Notes: generated from the letters alone by a model not told the origin. A stretch of 64,000 nucleotides of DNA from an uncultured Sphingomonas sp. (GCF_913776855.1 NZ_CAJYQD010000032.1:79345-143344), one strand, 5' to 3'. Numbered from the stretch's first letter, positions 1 through 13,466 are shown. Numbers and translations are program-made.

Positions 1-85
1 TCTTCTATCGCAGGACAGGCTCGATTCGTCCGCGACTTGTTGCTAGGGCGCGGCAAACCGTTCGCCCGTTTTCGAAAGGCCTGTC

Positions 86-1396
86 ATGATTCCCCGCTAT
101 TCCCGCCCCGAGATGACCGCCCTGTGGCAGCCGCAGGCCCGATTCCGCATCTGGTTCGAGATCGAGGCACACGCGACCGACGCGCTGGCCGAGCTGGGCG
201 TCGTCCCCAAGGAGGCGGCCGAAAAGATCTGGGCGATGAACGATACCGATTTCGACGTCGACCGGATCGACGCGATCGAGGCGGAGACGAAGCACGACGT
301 CATCGCCTTCCTGACGCATGTGTCGGAACGGACCGGGCCGGAAGCGCGCTTCCTGCATCAGGGGATGACCAGTTCGGACGTCCTCGACACCTGCCTGGCG
401 GTGCAGCTGGCGCGGGCGTCGGACATCCTGCTGGCCGATCTCGACAAGCTGCTGGACGTGATCGAACGCCGGGCGCGCGAACACAAGCTGACCCCGACCA
501 TCGGCCGCAGCCACGGCATCCATGCCGAACCGGTGACGTTCGGGTTGAAGCTGGCCCAGGCCTATGCCGAGTTCGACCGCTGCCGCACCCGCCTGAAGAA
601 CGCCCGCGCCGAAGTGGCGACCTGCGCGATTTCGGGCGCGGTCGGCACCTTCGCCAATATCGACCCGCGCGTCGAGGAACATGTCGCCGAGAAGATGGGG
701 CTGAGCGTCGAGCCGGTATCGACCCAGGTCATCCCGCGCGACCGCCATGCGATGTATTTCGCGACGCTGGGCGTGATCGCCGGATCGATCGAGCGCCTCG
801 CCACCGAAATCCGCCACCTGCAACGCACCGAAGTGCTGGAGGCCGAGGAATATTTCTCGCCGGGGCAGAAGGGGTCGTCGGCGATGCCGCACAAGCGCAA
901 CCCGGTGCTGACCGAAAACCTGACCGGCCTTGCCCGCATGGTGCGCGGCTATGTCACTCCCGCGCTGGAGAATGTCGCCTTGTGGCATGAGCGCGACATC
1001 TCGCACTCGTCGGTCGAGCGTTACATCGGTCCCGATGCGACGATCACGCTCGACTTCGCGCTCGCCCGCCTGACCGGGGTGATCGACAAGCTGGTCGTCT
1101 ATCCGGCGCGGATGGAGAAGAACCTGAACAAGATGGGCGGGCTGGTCCATTCGCAGCGCGTGCTGCTGGCGCTGACGCAAGCCGGGGTCAGCCGCGAGGA
1201 CTCGTACCGCTATGTCCAGCGCAACGCGATGAAGGTGTGGGAGTCGGACGGTGAACTGTCGCTGCTCGAACTGCTCAAGGCCGACCCCGATGTCACCGCT
1301 GCGCTTTCGGCCGACGAGATCGAGAGCCGGTTCGACCTCGGCTATCACTACAAGCATGTCGACACGATCTTCGCCCGCGTGTTCGGCAAGGCGTGA
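86..1396 (+). CDS. purB: Adenylosuccinate lyase
   Basis: The 436-residue product matches the fumarase/aspartase superfamily. This enzyme removes fumarate from SAICAR and from adenylosuccinate in purine synthesis, in the cytosol. The superfamily signature GSSAMPHKRNP is present near residue 270, and the catalytic-histidine region GRSHGIHAEP lies near residue 140. An early TSSDVLDT segment (about residue 93) is also typical. Length is normal for the short bacterial PurB class. The ATG at 86 follows a GAAAGG ribosome-binding site. The gene stands alone here, and a strong hairpin follows the stop. Function is assigned by family resemblance with high confidence. Confidence 0.97.
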   Translation: MIPRYSRPEMTALWQPQARFRIWFEIEAHATDALAELGVVPKEAAEKIWAMNDTDFDVDRIDAIEAETKHDVIAFLTHVSERTGPEARFLHQGMTSSDVLDTCLAVQLARASDILLADLDKLLDVIERRAREHKLTPTIGRSHGIHAEPVTFGLKLAQAYAEFDRCRTRLKNARAEVATCAISGAVGTFANIDPRVEEHVAEKMGLSVEPVSTQVIPRDRHAMYFATLGVIAGSIERLATEIRHLQRTEVLEAEEYFSPGQKGSSAMPHKRNPVLTENLTGLARMVRGYVTPALENVALWHERDISHSSVERYIGPDATITLDFALARLTGVIDKLVVYPARMEKNLNKMGGLVHSQRVLLALTQAGVSREDSYRYVQRNAMKVWESDGELSLLELLKADPDVTAALSADEIESRFDLGYHYKHVDTIFARVFGKA

Positions 1397-1404
1397 TCCC
1401 CTGC

Positions 1405-1432
1405 CCCCGCCGGGCGTGAGCGTCCGGCGGGG
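1405..1432 (+). terminator. Hairpin after purB
   Basis: A 9-bp GC-rich inverted repeat (CCCCGCCGG at 1405-1413 with CCGGCGGGG at 1424-1432) lies 8 bases after the purB stop. An A/T-rich run follows but there is no clean T tract. It probably ends purB transcription or protects its 3' end. Confidence 0.6.
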
Positions 1433-1449
1433 ATAGTATAATCTTAACG

Positions 1450-2817
1450 ATGCGGCGCTACGCCGGCCGCATGATCTTCCGCCGCTCCACGCTCGACCTC
1501 GAAGCCCGCACCGCGCTGGCTGCTTATCGCCAGTCGCCCGATGCCGTCCTCCTGCTGAAGGAAGGAGCGTTCATCGAATGCAATGTGGCCGCCGAAGCGG
1601 TCTACGGCCTGACACGTGCCGAAATCCTGGGCCGGAACCCGGTCGTCTTCTCGCGTCCGACGCAGGGCGATGGCCGCCCGACCGCCGAACATGTCGGCGA
1701 ACGCGTGCAACAGGCGGTGAAGGACGGCTTTGCCCGTTTCGAATGGTTCAACATGCGCGGGCCCGAAGAGGTGCGGATGCTGGTGACGCTGATCCCCGTC
1801 CCGCAGGAGGGTGCCGATGCGGTGCTGGTACAGGTGCAGGACCTGACCAATACCGGACAGGTGGTCAACGCGGTGGCAAAGGGTCTGGCGAGCCTCGCAC
1901 AGGGTGACCTGAACGTCCGGCTCGACACGCCGTTCAGCGCCGAATTCGAACCGCTGCGCGGCAGCTTCAACACCGCCGCCGATCGCATGGCGGAATCGAT
2001 GGCCGAGGTTACCGCCGTCGCCGCCGCGCTGCATAACGGGTGCAGCGACATCCGCCAGGCATCGGACGACCTATCGGGCCGCACCGAACGACAGGCCGCG
2101 AGCCTCGAGGAATCGGCGGCGGCGATCCAGGAAATCACCCAGAATGTGCGCGAGGCCGCGACGCTGGTCGATACGACCGAGACGATCATCGCCGACACGC
2201 ACCGCGACGCGCAGAATTCGGCCAGCATCGTCGAGGATACGACGCGGGCGATGGCATGCATCGAAAGCGCGTCGAGGGAGATCGGCGAGATCATCTCCGT
2301 CATCGACGGGATCGCGTTCCAGACGAACCTGCTGGCGCTGAACGCCGGCGTCGAGGCGGCACGCGCGGGCGATGCGGGCAAGGGCTTTGCCGTCGTCGCT
2401 TCCGAAGTCCGCGCACTGGCGCAGCGTTCGGCCGATGCGGCAAAGGACGTGAAGGCGCGGGTGACCGCGTCGACGGTGCAGGTCGATCGCGGCGTCGAAC
2501 TGGTGTCGACCACCGGCGTCGCGCTGAAACGCATCACCGAGCAGATGGACCGTATCCGCGCGCTGATCGGCAATATCGCGACCACCGCCCGCCAGCAGGC
2601 CGAAACACTGGGCCAGATCAACATCGCGGTCGGCGAGATGGACAGCATCACGCAGCACAACGCCGCGATGGTCGAGGAAACGACCGCCGCCGCGCGCAGC
2701 CTTGCCGACGAAGCGGCCCGGCTGAACGAAGCGGTATCGATCTTCCGCGTGGCTCGGGCCGAAACGCGGCATTCGGGCGGCGCCCCGTTGCGGATGGTGG
2801 CGGGCGGGCGACGGTAA
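1450..2817 (+). CDS. Soluble PAS-domain methyl-accepting chemotaxis protein
   Basis: This 455-residue protein has an N-terminal PAS-like region (about residues 20-130), a HAMP-like stretch (about 140-185) and a C-terminal chemoreceptor signalling domain (about 190-440). The hairpin-tip sequence [18 protein letters not shown] is nearly canonical, with Gly in place of the usual Ala. No transmembrane segment is visible, so the receptor is probably cytoplasmic and senses an internal ligand or redox state through the PAS domain. It would drive a CheA/CheW array; no che gene lies in the window. The start could instead be the ATG at 1471, because neither start has a clear ribosome-binding site. No CheR/CheB-binding C-terminal pentapeptide is evident. 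Confidence 0.93.
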   Translation: MRRYAGRMIFRRSTLDLEARTALAAYRQSPDAVLLLKEGAFIECNVAAEAVYGLTRAEILGRNPVVFSRPTQGDGRPTAEHVGERVQQAVKDGFARFEWFNMRGPEEVRMLVTLIPVPQEGADAVLVQVQDLTNTGQVVNAVAKGLASLAQGDLNVRLDTPFSAEFEPLRGSFNTAADRMAESMAEVTAVAAALHNGCSDIRQASDDLSGRTERQAASLEESAAAIQEITQNVREAATLVDTTETIIADTHRDAQNSASIVEDTTRAMACIESASREIGEIISVIDGIAFQTNLLALNAGVEAARAGDAGKGFAVVASEVRALAQRSADAAKDVKARVTASTVQVDRGVELVSTTGVALKRITEQMDRIRALIGNIATTARQQAETLGQINIAVGEMDSITQHNAAMVEETTAAARSLADEAARLNEAVSIFRVARAETRHSGGAPLRMVAGGRR

Positions 2818-2833
2818 CCGCCGCCCCGTCCGG

Positions 2834-3316
2834 TCAGTCGACCGGGCGCTCCATATACACCGCATCCGCACCGAACCCGGCAGCGCCGCCGGGGGCTGCG
2901 ATAAACCCCTGTCGCGCCCAATAGGCATCCGCGCCGCCGACAGCGATCAGCGCCAGCACCGGAATGCCGCGACGCGCAGCGATGGTGTCGAGGATTGGAA
3001 GCAGCCGCTCGACCGCATTCGTTCCGCGTCCCGCCCGGGCGACGACGACATCATGGATATACCAGCAATCGGCGCTGGACGGGAGGCTGCCGAGCAGGGC
3101 GTGCATCGTCGGCGGGGCCAGCCGGTGCCACGGATGGCTGATGCAATGCCCGGTCACCGCATCGCCGGCGCTTAACACCCAGCACCCCTCCGGACTGAGC
3201 GCGATGCGTTCGGCATACAGGTCAGCCGCCTCGCCGTAATCACCCAGTTCGGCAAGGGCGAGTGCCGCGATCTGCGGCGCATCGGCGACAATGGCGGGTC
3301 GCCACTGGGCGGTCAT
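2834..3316 (-). CDS. GNAT-family N-acetyltransferase
   Basis: I choose the ATG at 3316, giving 160 residues. Reading further upstream would translate a palindromic repeat at 3353-3380 and is unlikely. The pattern is that of a GCN5-related acetyltransferase: an N-terminal strand and helix (WRPAIVADAPQIAALAL), a central beta-bulge segment (YIHDVVVARAGRGTNAVERLL, about residues 85-105) that stands in for the acetyl-CoA loop, and a C-terminal GFIAAP strand. The acetyl-CoA loop RAGRGTNA is a loose match to the Q/RxxGxG/A motif. The substrate is unknown. The gene is convergent with the chemoreceptor gene. Confidence 0.75.
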   Translation of the reverse strand: MTAQWRPAIVADAPQIAALALAELGDYGEAADLYAERIALSPEGCWVLSAGDAVTGHCISHPWHRLAPPTMHALLGSLPSSADCWYIHDVVVARAGRGTNAVERLLPILDTIAARRGIPVLALIAVGGADAYWARQGFIAAPGGAAGFGADAVYMERPVD

Positions 3317-3352
3317 GGTCGTTTCATTCCAAGGTCTTGATCCGCTGGCCAT

Positions 3353-3380
3353 CGTCATCCCGGCGCAGGCCGGGATGACG
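3353..3380. repeat. 28-bp palindromic repeat (REP-like)
   Basis: Perfect inverted repeat with arms CGTCATCCCGG and CCGGGATGACG and the loop CGCAGG. The same architecture recurs at 39730-39757, and variants occur near 25191, 44638, 59643 and 61545. It lies between dnaJ and the GNAT gene. Confidence 0.85.
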
Positions 3381-3390
3381 GGCAAAGCGT

Positions 3391-4515
3391 CTATCCGCCG
3401 AGCGCGGTCTTCAGGCGGCTGAAGAAGCCCATCGATTCCGGGCATTCCTCGCCGGTTTCGGTTTCGCGGAACGCTTCGAGCAATTCCTTCTGCCGCGCGG
3501 ACAGCCGGGTCGGTGTCTCGACCTCGATATGGATTACCATGTCGCCATGGCCGCGCCCCTGAAGCACCGGCATCCCGGCACCGCGCTGGCGCAGTTCCTT
3601 GCCAGACTGGATGCCCGCGGGCACGCGGATGCTGTGCTTCTGTCCGTCGAGGCCGGGGATTTCGATCGTCCCGCCCAGCGCCGCCGTCGTGAAGCTGATC
3701 GGCGCGCGTGCGTGCAGCGCGGTGCCTTCGCGTTCGAACAGCGCGTGACGCTTCACGTGCAGGAAGATGTAGAGGTCGCCGGACGGCGCCCCGCGCGCAC
3801 CGGCCTCGCCTTCACCGGTCAGGCGGATGCGCGTCCCTTCGTCAACACCGGGGGGCACGTTGACCTGCAGCGTCTTGGTCTGGTCGACACGGCCTTCGCC
3901 GTTACACACCGGGCACGGGTCGCTGATGACCTGCCCTGCGCCATGGCAGGTCGGGCAGGCGCGTTCGACGACGAAGAAACCCTGCTGCGCTCGCACTTTG
4001 CCATGGCCGTTGCAGGTGTGGCAGGTCCGCGCCTTGGTGCCCGGCGACGCGCCGCTGCCGCCGCACGGGGCGCAGGCGGTGGAGACGTCGACGGTGATCT
4101 CGGTCTGGTGGCCGTGATAGGCCTCCTCCAGCGAAATCTCCATGTCGTAGCGCAGGTCGGCACCGCGTCGCGGACCGGCGCGGCCGCCCTGCCGCCCGCC
4201 GCCCATGAATTCGCCGAAAACACTTTCGAAAATGTCGGAGAAACCGCCGAAATCCTGTGCGCCGCCGCCGGCACCGCCCGCGCCCTGACGGAAGGCGGCA
4301 TGGCCGTAGCGGTCATACGCGGCACGCTTCTGCGGGTCCTTCAAGCAGTCATAGGCTTCGTTGATCGCCTTGAACTTCGCCTCGGAATCCTTGCACCCGG
4401 CATTCTTGTCGGGATGGTACTTGATCGCGAGCTTGCGATAGGCGGACTTGATCGTCGGCCCGTCCGCGGTGCGCTCGCATTCGAGCAGCTCGTAGAAATC
4501 GACTTCGGTGGTCAT
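3391..4515 (-). CDS. dnaJ: Chaperone protein DnaJ
   Basis: A full-length type I DnaJ of 374 residues. It has an N-terminal J domain with the HPD motif (YHPDKNAG, near residue 34), which stimulates the DnaK ATPase. A Gly/Phe-rich linker follows (about 75-110). Four zinc-binding CxxCxGxG repeats are visible ([32 protein letters not shown]), then the C-terminal substrate-binding domains. It acts with DnaK and GrpE in protein folding and in heat-shock control. The gene lies downstream of dnaK on the same strand, separated by 113 bases filled by three hairpins. No co-regulated grpE is present in the window. Confidence 0.98.
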   Translation of the reverse strand: MTTEVDFYELLECERTADGPTIKSAYRKLAIKYHPDKNAGCKDSEAKFKAINEAYDCLKDPQKRAAYDRYGHAAFRQGAGGAGGGAQDFGGFSDIFESVFGEFMGGGRQGGRAGPRRGADLRYDMEISLEEAYHGHQTEITVDVSTACAPCGGSGASPGTKARTCHTCNGHGKVRAQQGFFVVERACPTCHGAGQVISDPCPVCNGEGRVDQTKTLQVNVPPGVDEGTRIRLTGEGEAGARGAPSGDLYIFLHVKRHALFEREGTALHARAPISFTTAALGGTIEIPGLDGQKHSIRVPAGIQSGKELRQRGAGMPVLQGRGHGDMVIHIEVETPTRLSARQKELLEAFRETETGEECPESMGFFSRLKTALGG

Positions 4516-4531
4516 TCGAAAACCCCAAAAG

Positions 4532-4620
4532 CCCTCTCCCCTTCAGGGGAGAGGGTTGGGAGAGGGGAAGTCACGCAACAGCCCCTCTCCCCGGCCCTCT
4601 CCCCGCCAGCGGGGAGAGGG
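4532..4620. repeat. Three stacked CCCTCTCCCC-type hairpins between dnaK and dnaJ
   Basis: Three adjacent inverted repeats fill the dnaK-dnaJ spacer. The first is CCCTCTCCCC (4532-4541) with GGGGAGAGGG (4546-4555). The second is GGGAGAGGGG (4558-4567) with CCCCTCTCCC (4582-4591). The third is CCCTCTCCCCGC (4595-4606) with GCGGGGAGAGGG (4609-4620). The motifs are variants of one another, so this looks like a repeated REP-type element. It may attenuate transcription or protect the dnaK message. Confidence 0.8.
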
Positions 4621-4628
4621 AGCAGTCA

Positions 4629-6539
<1,911 letters not shown>

Positions 6540-6578
6540 GGTCCCTCGTTGGCCCCCGGATTGAATGTAAAACCTGGA

Positions 6579-6607
6579 CCCGGCAGCACGGGGAAGTGCC
6601 GTCCGGG
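6579..6607 (-). other. Hairpin in dnaK leader
   Basis: An imperfect inverted repeat sits about 40-68 bases upstream of the dnaK start codon. CCCGG-CA-GCAC (6579-6589) pairs with GTGC-CGT-CCGGG (6596-6607) around a 6-base loop. If the promoter at 6623-6650 is right, this hairpin lies within the dnaK 5' UTR. Confidence 0.45.
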
Positions 6608-6622
6608 TCATTCCGAGGGCGG

Positions 6623-6650
6623 ATATAGGCAGGGTTCGGCTTGCCGCAAG
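6623..6650 (-). promoter_or_regulatory. Candidate dnaK promoter
   Basis: Reading the minus strand, CTTGC (6650-6646) and CTATAT (6628-6623) are 17 bases apart. CTTG is the conserved -35 core of alphaproteobacterial heat-shock promoters, but the -10 does not match the CCCCAT-type consensus. It may be a sigma-32 or a housekeeping promoter. No CIRCE (HrcA) element is visible. Confidence 0.35.
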
Positions 6651-6694
6651 ATTATGCGGGGCATAGGGAACCGTATCGGGACAGGAGCGTGGGC

Positions 6695-7153
6695 ATGAAG
6701 ACACGGTGGATGATGCTGGCGGGGCTGCTTCCCGTAACTTTGGCGGGCGGCTGCGGAAGCAAGGCGGAGAGCGGGCCTACGATCGAACAGGCATGGGTCC
6801 GCCTGCCCGCCGTTCCGGGCCGGCCGGCCGCTGGCTATGCAACGATCCGCGGCGGGGGCGGCAAATTCTCGGCGATGCTGCGCGGTGCGACTAGTCCGAA
6901 GGCGGAGCGGATCGAACTGCACGTCACCATGACGATGGACGACAAGGCGGTGTCGATGAAGCCGATCGCCGAAATCCCCGTGCCCCCGAACACGACGTTG
7001 TACCTGAAGCCCGGCAGCGCACACATGATGGTCTTCGGCGTCGCCGCCGACCTGAAACCGGGTGGCATCATGCCGATCACGTTCCAGTTCGATAGCGGCA
7101 CGAAGACCTTCGACGCGAAGCTGGTCGGCGCAGGTGATCCCGCACCCGAATGA
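6695..7153 (+). CDS. PCu(A)C-type copper chaperone, exported
   Basis: The ATG at 6695 follows a CAGGAG ribosome-binding site and gives 152 residues. A signal peptide covers about residues 1-22 and ends in AGGC, a weak lipobox, so the protein may be lipid-anchored in the periplasm. The remainder matches the PCu(A)C fold: a histidine/methionine cluster (ELHVTMTM, near residue 75) and a second metal site (GSAHMMVF, near residue 108), with the spaced His and Met residues used to bind Cu(I). Family members deliver copper to cytochrome oxidase. The stop overlaps the next start by ATGA, so the two genes are translationally coupled. Confidence 0.85.
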   Translation: MKTRWMMLAGLLPVTLAGGCGSKAESGPTIEQAWVRLPAVPGRPAAGYATIRGGGGKFSAMLRGATSPKAERIELHVTMTMDDKAVSMKPIAEIPVPPNTTLYLKPGSAHMMVFGVAADLKPGGIMPITFQFDSGTKTFDAKLVGAGDPAPE

Positions 7154-7611
7154 AGCGCCCACTCACCTCCGCCGAAACCGACCTTGCCCGCACCATGTTC
7201 GGCGACAGCATCGATTACGCGCGGGCGCGGGTGGCGAATGCGAAATGGGCGTTCTTTCAGCCCAAGCAGGTCGCGATGGCGCCGACCGGCTGCATCCATT
7301 TCCATCCGGGCGGCACGCTGTATCGGGACGATTTCGCGCACGCCGGGCGCGACCTGGCCGCGCTGTTCCTGCACGAGATGATGCACATCCACCAGACCCA
7401 GCATCGCGGGCGATACTGGCTGCCGCTGATGCGGCATCCCTTCTGCACCTATCGCTACGCCATCGTGCCCGGCAAACCGTTCGAGGCGTACGGCATCGAG
7501 CAACAGGCGGAAATCGTCCGCCACGCCTTCCTGCTGCGACAGGGGGTGGCGGTAAAGGACAAGCCGCCGCTGGAGGTGTATGAGGCGCTGCTGCCGTTCG
7601 GGCGGGGATGA
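7150..7611 (+). CDS. Small HExxH zinc-peptidase-like protein
   Basis: A 153-residue cytosolic-looking protein with the sequence LHEMMHIHQTQH near residue 77. This is a textbook HExxH zincin motif with extra histidines close by. No signal peptide or membrane segment is visible. Similar short proteins in sphingomonads are, as I recall, annotated only as 'vgr-related', so the real function is unknown. It may be a metallopeptidase or a degenerate zinc-binding protein. The start overlaps the stop of the copper-chaperone gene by four bases, and the pair probably forms one operon. The third metal ligand cannot be assigned by eye. Confidence 0.7.
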   Translation: MKRPLTSAETDLARTMFGDSIDYARARVANAKWAFFQPKQVAMAPTGCIHFHPGGTLYRDDFAHAGRDLAALFLHEMMHIHQTQHRGRYWLPLMRHPFCTYRYAIVPGKPFEAYGIEQQAEIVRHAFLLRQGVAVKDKPPLEVYEALLPFGRG

Positions 7612-7617
7612 GGGCCG

Positions 7618-8424
7618 TCAGTCCGGAAGCAGCCAGCGGACGTTGCGGGTCGAATAGGATTCGACCGGGTTGCCTGCTGCATCCAGCGCCGGGCGGTATC
7701 GCCCGCGTTTCTGAATGGCTTCACACGCCGCCTTGTCCAGGTCGGGCGTGCCGGACGACCGCAGCACCCGGCAGTCGGAAATCCGGCCACTGGGCGAAAC
7801 GGTCCAGCCGATGAAACTGACCCCCTGTCTGTTCCCGTTCAATGCCGACGTCGGATAATCGTCGTTGGTGATCCATTGCGCGGCGTTTGCTCCCTCTGCC
7901 CGCTTGGCGATCGCCGCGATCTTTACGGGATCATAGCCGAAATGCTGCAGCAGGTCGGTTTCACAGGTTCGAAGCGCTGCCAGCACCGGCTTGCCCATCG
8001 ACAGCGCAACGGAAATCGTCGGACTGCCCGCTGCGCGCACCGTGAACGTCGAGGCGCCGACCAGCGATTCAAACGCTTCGCGTGAGAAATAAAAGGTGAT
8101 GGCCGCGCGGTCTTCGTTCGGGAAATGCACCCGCGTGCCGCTCTGTTGTTCGCCCAGTTCGCGGCCCGATACCAGCAGATCGATCTTTACCCGCGCCTGC
8201 CGCCCCAATTGCTTCTTGGTGCCGAGGACGACGCCCTGCAATACATCGCCGAACGGTGTCGGCTTGAAGGCGATGGTGATCGGCGCGGCGGGATCACCAT
8301 AGGCGCGGGCAGCCACGCACATGCTGTCGGCATATTCCATGTTCCACGACCGTACCGGCTTCAGCGGCGCATCCGCCCCGCCCGCCTGGCCCACCAGCAT
8401 CGCCGCCAGCATGATCGTCCGCAT
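7618..8424 (-). CDS. Exported protein with TonB C-terminal-like domain
   Basis: A 268-residue protein with an N-terminal signal peptide (about residues 1-17, MRTIMLAAMLVGQAGGADA). The C-terminal 75 residues (VSFIGWTVSPSGRISDCRVLRSSG and onward) match the TonB C-terminal fold, with the typical D-C-R-V-x-x-S-G turn. It has no membrane anchor or proline-rich spanner, so it is not a complete TonB. Sphingomonads have many such 'energy transducer TonB' proteins of unknown job. The middle segment (about 20-180) is not recognised. It is convergent with the peptidase-like gene, only 6 bases apart. Confidence 0.75.
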   Translation of the reverse strand: MRTIMLAAMLVGQAGGADAPLKPVRSWNMEYADSMCVAARAYGDPAAPITIAFKPTPFGDVLQGVVLGTKKQLGRQARVKIDLLVSGRELGEQQSGTRVHFPNEDRAAITFYFSREAFESLVGASTFTVRAAGSPTISVALSMGKPVLAALRTCETDLLQHFGYDPVKIAAIAKRAEGANAAQWITNDDYPTSALNGNRQGVSFIGWTVSPSGRISDCRVLRSSGTPDLDKAACEAIQKRGRYRPALDAAGNPVESYSTRNVRWLLPD

Positions 8425-8549
8425 CGTGTTTCCCCCGTTCTGCCCCTCGTCCGGAAACTGCCACCGGCCATGTCGCCGCGCAATCTCCGGAACCCTTGGC
8501 AGGGCAAGCTGTTGGCATGGCGCAACGATTTTCGAAGGCCTGCTTCCCC

Positions 8550-9356
8550 ATGTCGACGCGCACCGGCGCCACGCTTCTTGCCCGCCTCGGCTTCGCTGCG
8601 CGCGGTGTCGTCTATTGCATCGTCGGCTGGTTCGCGATCGACGCTGCGCTGCGTGGCGGCCGGGCGGGTGACAATCAGGGTGCGATCGCCAGCTTGGCCG
8701 ACGAGCCGTTCGGCGAATGGGTGCTGGCGGCGATGGCCGCAGGGCTGGCCGGCTATGCGCTGTGGCGGCTGACCGAGGCGATGTTCGACCCGGAAGCGCA
8801 GGCGAATGATGCCAAGGGCGCGTTCCGCCGCGCCGGCCACGCGGTCAGCGGCATCGCCCATGTCGTGCTGGCCTGGACCGCCGCCCGCTTGGCCGTCCGT
8901 AGCGCGCGGGCGACCGGGCGGATCGGTGGCGAGGATAGCGCGCACGACTGGACCGCGTGGATGCTCGACCAGCCGGGCGGCCGGCTGCTGGTGGCGCTGG
9001 TCGCGATCGGCTTGCTCGCCGCGGCGGCGCAACAGGCGAAAAAGGCGTGGACCGGCGAGTTCGCCCGCACCCTGTCGGGCGGCACACCGGTGCCCGATTA
9101 TGTCTGTACGATGGGTCGCATCGGCTATGGCGCGCGGGCGGCGGTGTTCGCGGCGATCGCGATCCTGTTCGTCGGCGCGGCCTGGGCGGCGGATGCCGAC
9201 GAGGCCGGCGGCATGGCGAGCGGCTTCGCGCTGTTGCAGCGGCAGGCGGGCGGGCAATTGCTGCTGACCGCGATCGGCATCGGCTTCGTCGCGTTCGGCG
9301 CGTTCAGCTTCGTCGAGGCGCGCTGGCGGCGGCTGCAGGTCCGGTTGCCGGCATGA
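8550..9356 (+). CDS. DUF1206 integral membrane protein
   Basis: The ATG at 8550 (GAAGG about 11 bases before it) gives 268 residues. An in-frame ATG at 8517 is a possible alternative. Six hydrophobic segments appear in three pairs, each pair starting with an R-x-G-x-x-A-R-G or similar turn (LARLGFAARGVVY, RRAGHAVSGIAHV, MGRIGYGARAAVF). This three-fold repeat is the hallmark of DUF1206. The function of the family is not known. The stop overlaps the next start by ATGA. Confidence 0.85.
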   Translation: MSTRTGATLLARLGFAARGVVYCIVGWFAIDAALRGGRAGDNQGAIASLADEPFGEWVLAAMAAGLAGYALWRLTEAMFDPEAQANDAKGAFRRAGHAVSGIAHVVLAWTAARLAVRSARATGRIGGEDSAHDWTAWMLDQPGGRLLVALVAIGLLAAAAQQAKKAWTGEFARTLSGGTPVPDYVCTMGRIGYGARAAVFAAIAILFVGAAWAADADEAGGMASGFALLQRQAGGQLLLTAIGIGFVAFGAFSFVEARWRRLQVRLPA

Positions 9357-9720
9357 CCGACCGTGCGGCGCTGGAGGCGCGCTGGCTCGACCTGACCCGG
9401 CGCGCCTTGCCGGGCGTCGCTCGCGAGCGGGGCTGGCCGGTGGTGGCGGATCATTGTTTTCAGCGCATCCTGCTCGACCATGCGTTCGGCGGCACGTGGT
9501 ACGATCATGTCGCCGGGCGTCCGGCCTATGCCCATGCTGATCCGGCCGCGCTGGCGCGGGCGGTGACGCTGGGCGAAGCGGCATTGGCGGGCGACGCCGA
9601 TCTGGCCGCCCTCAATCGGCAATCGCTGATGTGGCGCGGCAAGGCCCCCTCGAAACCGGCAGGCGGCACCCCCATCTCTCGCCCTAGCCAATCCAGAAGA
9701 ACGAAGATAGAACGGACCGC

Positions 9721-9724
<4 letters not shown>
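9353..9724 (+). CDS. Conserved small protein of unknown function
   Basis: A 123-residue soluble protein coupled (ATGA) to the DUF1206 gene. Features are a tryptophan/arginine-rich N-terminal helix ([15 protein letters not shown]), the segment [21 protein letters not shown] near residue 35, and RPAYAHA near residue 60. The compact part ends near residue 98 (QSLMWRGK). The last 25 residues are low-complexity and basic, and are encoded by the uvrA promoter region, including the SOS-type box. They may be a lineage-specific read-through extension. The stop codon overlaps the first codons of uvrA. I do not recognise the family's activity. Confidence 0.7.
9699..9713 (+). promoter_or_regulatory. LexA-type SOS box upstream of uvrA
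   Basis: GAAC-GAAGATA-GAAC is an exact direct repeat of the form GAAC-N7-GAAC, the known LexA operator of alphaproteobacteria (GTTC-N7-GTTC on the other strand). It ends 7 bases before the uvrA ATG, so bound LexA would cover the translation start region. uvrA is a classical SOS gene, which supports the call. Confidence 0.75.
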
Positions 9725-12677
<2,953 letters not shown>

Positions 12678-12681
<4 letters not shown>

Positions 12682-13247
12682 GCGTCTGGCGGCCTGAATT
12701 TGTCGCTGGTCTGGAACTGCTGGCCCGGATCAGTTCCGAGATGGCGCGACGGGGATTCGACCGCCCCGTTCTGGTGGGCGGGGCGGCGGTCGAAATCTAC
12801 TCTGGCGGTATCGTCGCTACCGGCGATTTCGATATCGTGGTCGCGCGCGACGATGTGCTCGAACAAATTTTTATCGAAGCCGGCTTTGAGCGCCCCCGTG
12901 GTGCGGGCGTCGCGACACGGGGCTGGGTTTATCGCGATTTGCGCCTCGGGTTCGAGATCGTCGATACCGTCCTGCTCGACGGCGCCGCCGATGGAAATCG
13001 GGTGCGCGTTTTTTTCTTGTCGAGCGATGACGCTTTCGAAATCATTTCGGTAGAAGACTTGATCGCGGATCGGATGGGCCAATATGCATCCGGAACCGCG
13101 CAGGAGATGTTGGAACAGGCTCGAACCCTGTTCGAGCTTTCATCCGATCTGGATATGGATTATCTGGAAAAGCGGATACGCGAAGAAACATTGAACGAAC
13201 ATGGCATCGCAACCCTACGCTCCGGCCCCTCAGGTCATGTCGCTTGA
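12678..13247 (+). CDS. Nucleotidyltransferase-like protein (DUF6036/AbiEii-like)
   Basis: The GTG at 12678 overlaps the uvrA stop (GTGA) and gives 189 residues. The segment [13 protein letters not shown] (residues 32-44) followed by TGDFDIVV (48-55) is the GG...DxD signature of minimal nucleotidyltransferases, with Asp50 and Asp52 as probable metal ligands. Related folds occur in AbiEii and MNT-type toxins but also in housekeeping proteins of unknown role. The C-terminal half (about 110-170) is helical. A 60-codon gene overlaps its 3' end. I infer a possible two-gene module, because toxin activity cannot be read from sequence alone. Confidence 0.7.
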
Positions 13248-13383
13248 AGCTTTCGGGCGCGATCTGACGCGCCGCCGCGCCGCGCTGGGCAATCCGGAAC
13301 TTCCGCGCAATGCCGGCGACAACCGCACCGAGAGCAAGCGCGCACTGCTGGCGGCGATCGAGGCGGCCGGCGGGCGCTGGTAA
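13201..13383 (+). CDS. Small basic partner protein of the nucleotidyltransferase
   Basis: A 60-residue protein if started at the ATG at 13201, or 48 residues from the ATG at 13237 ([10 protein letters not shown]), which has CAGG just upstream. Either way it overlaps the end of the nucleotidyltransferase gene in another frame. It is rich in Arg and Lys (RDLTRRRAALG, NRTESKRALL) and ends GGRW. It might bind nucleic acid or its neighbour's product. No family is recognised. The tight overlap suggests it is translated with the upstream gene. Confidence 0.55.
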   Translation: MASQPYAPAPQVMSLEAFGRDLTRRRAALGNPELPRNAGDNRTESKRALLAAIEAAGGRW

Positions 13384-13446
13384 TTCCGTCGCGGAACCGA
13401 CGCCTCCCGTATAATTTCGGAACATCCATCGCGCCCCGGCATTCCC

Positions 13447-13466
13447 GCTTGATCGAACTATCAAGC
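13447..13466. other. Palindrome upstream of a glycine-zipper lipoprotein gene
   Basis: GCTTGAT (13447-13453) and ATCAAGC (13460-13466) form a perfect 7-bp inverted repeat with a 6-base spacer. It ends 14 bases before the lipoprotein ATG, just before the AAGGACC ribosome-binding site. It may be an operator or a leader hairpin. Confidence 0.4.

Noticed and set aside
6540..6704. Longer N-terminus for DnaK
   Set aside because: Hsp70 begins at [10 protein letters not shown]; the extra residues cover the promoter and leader.
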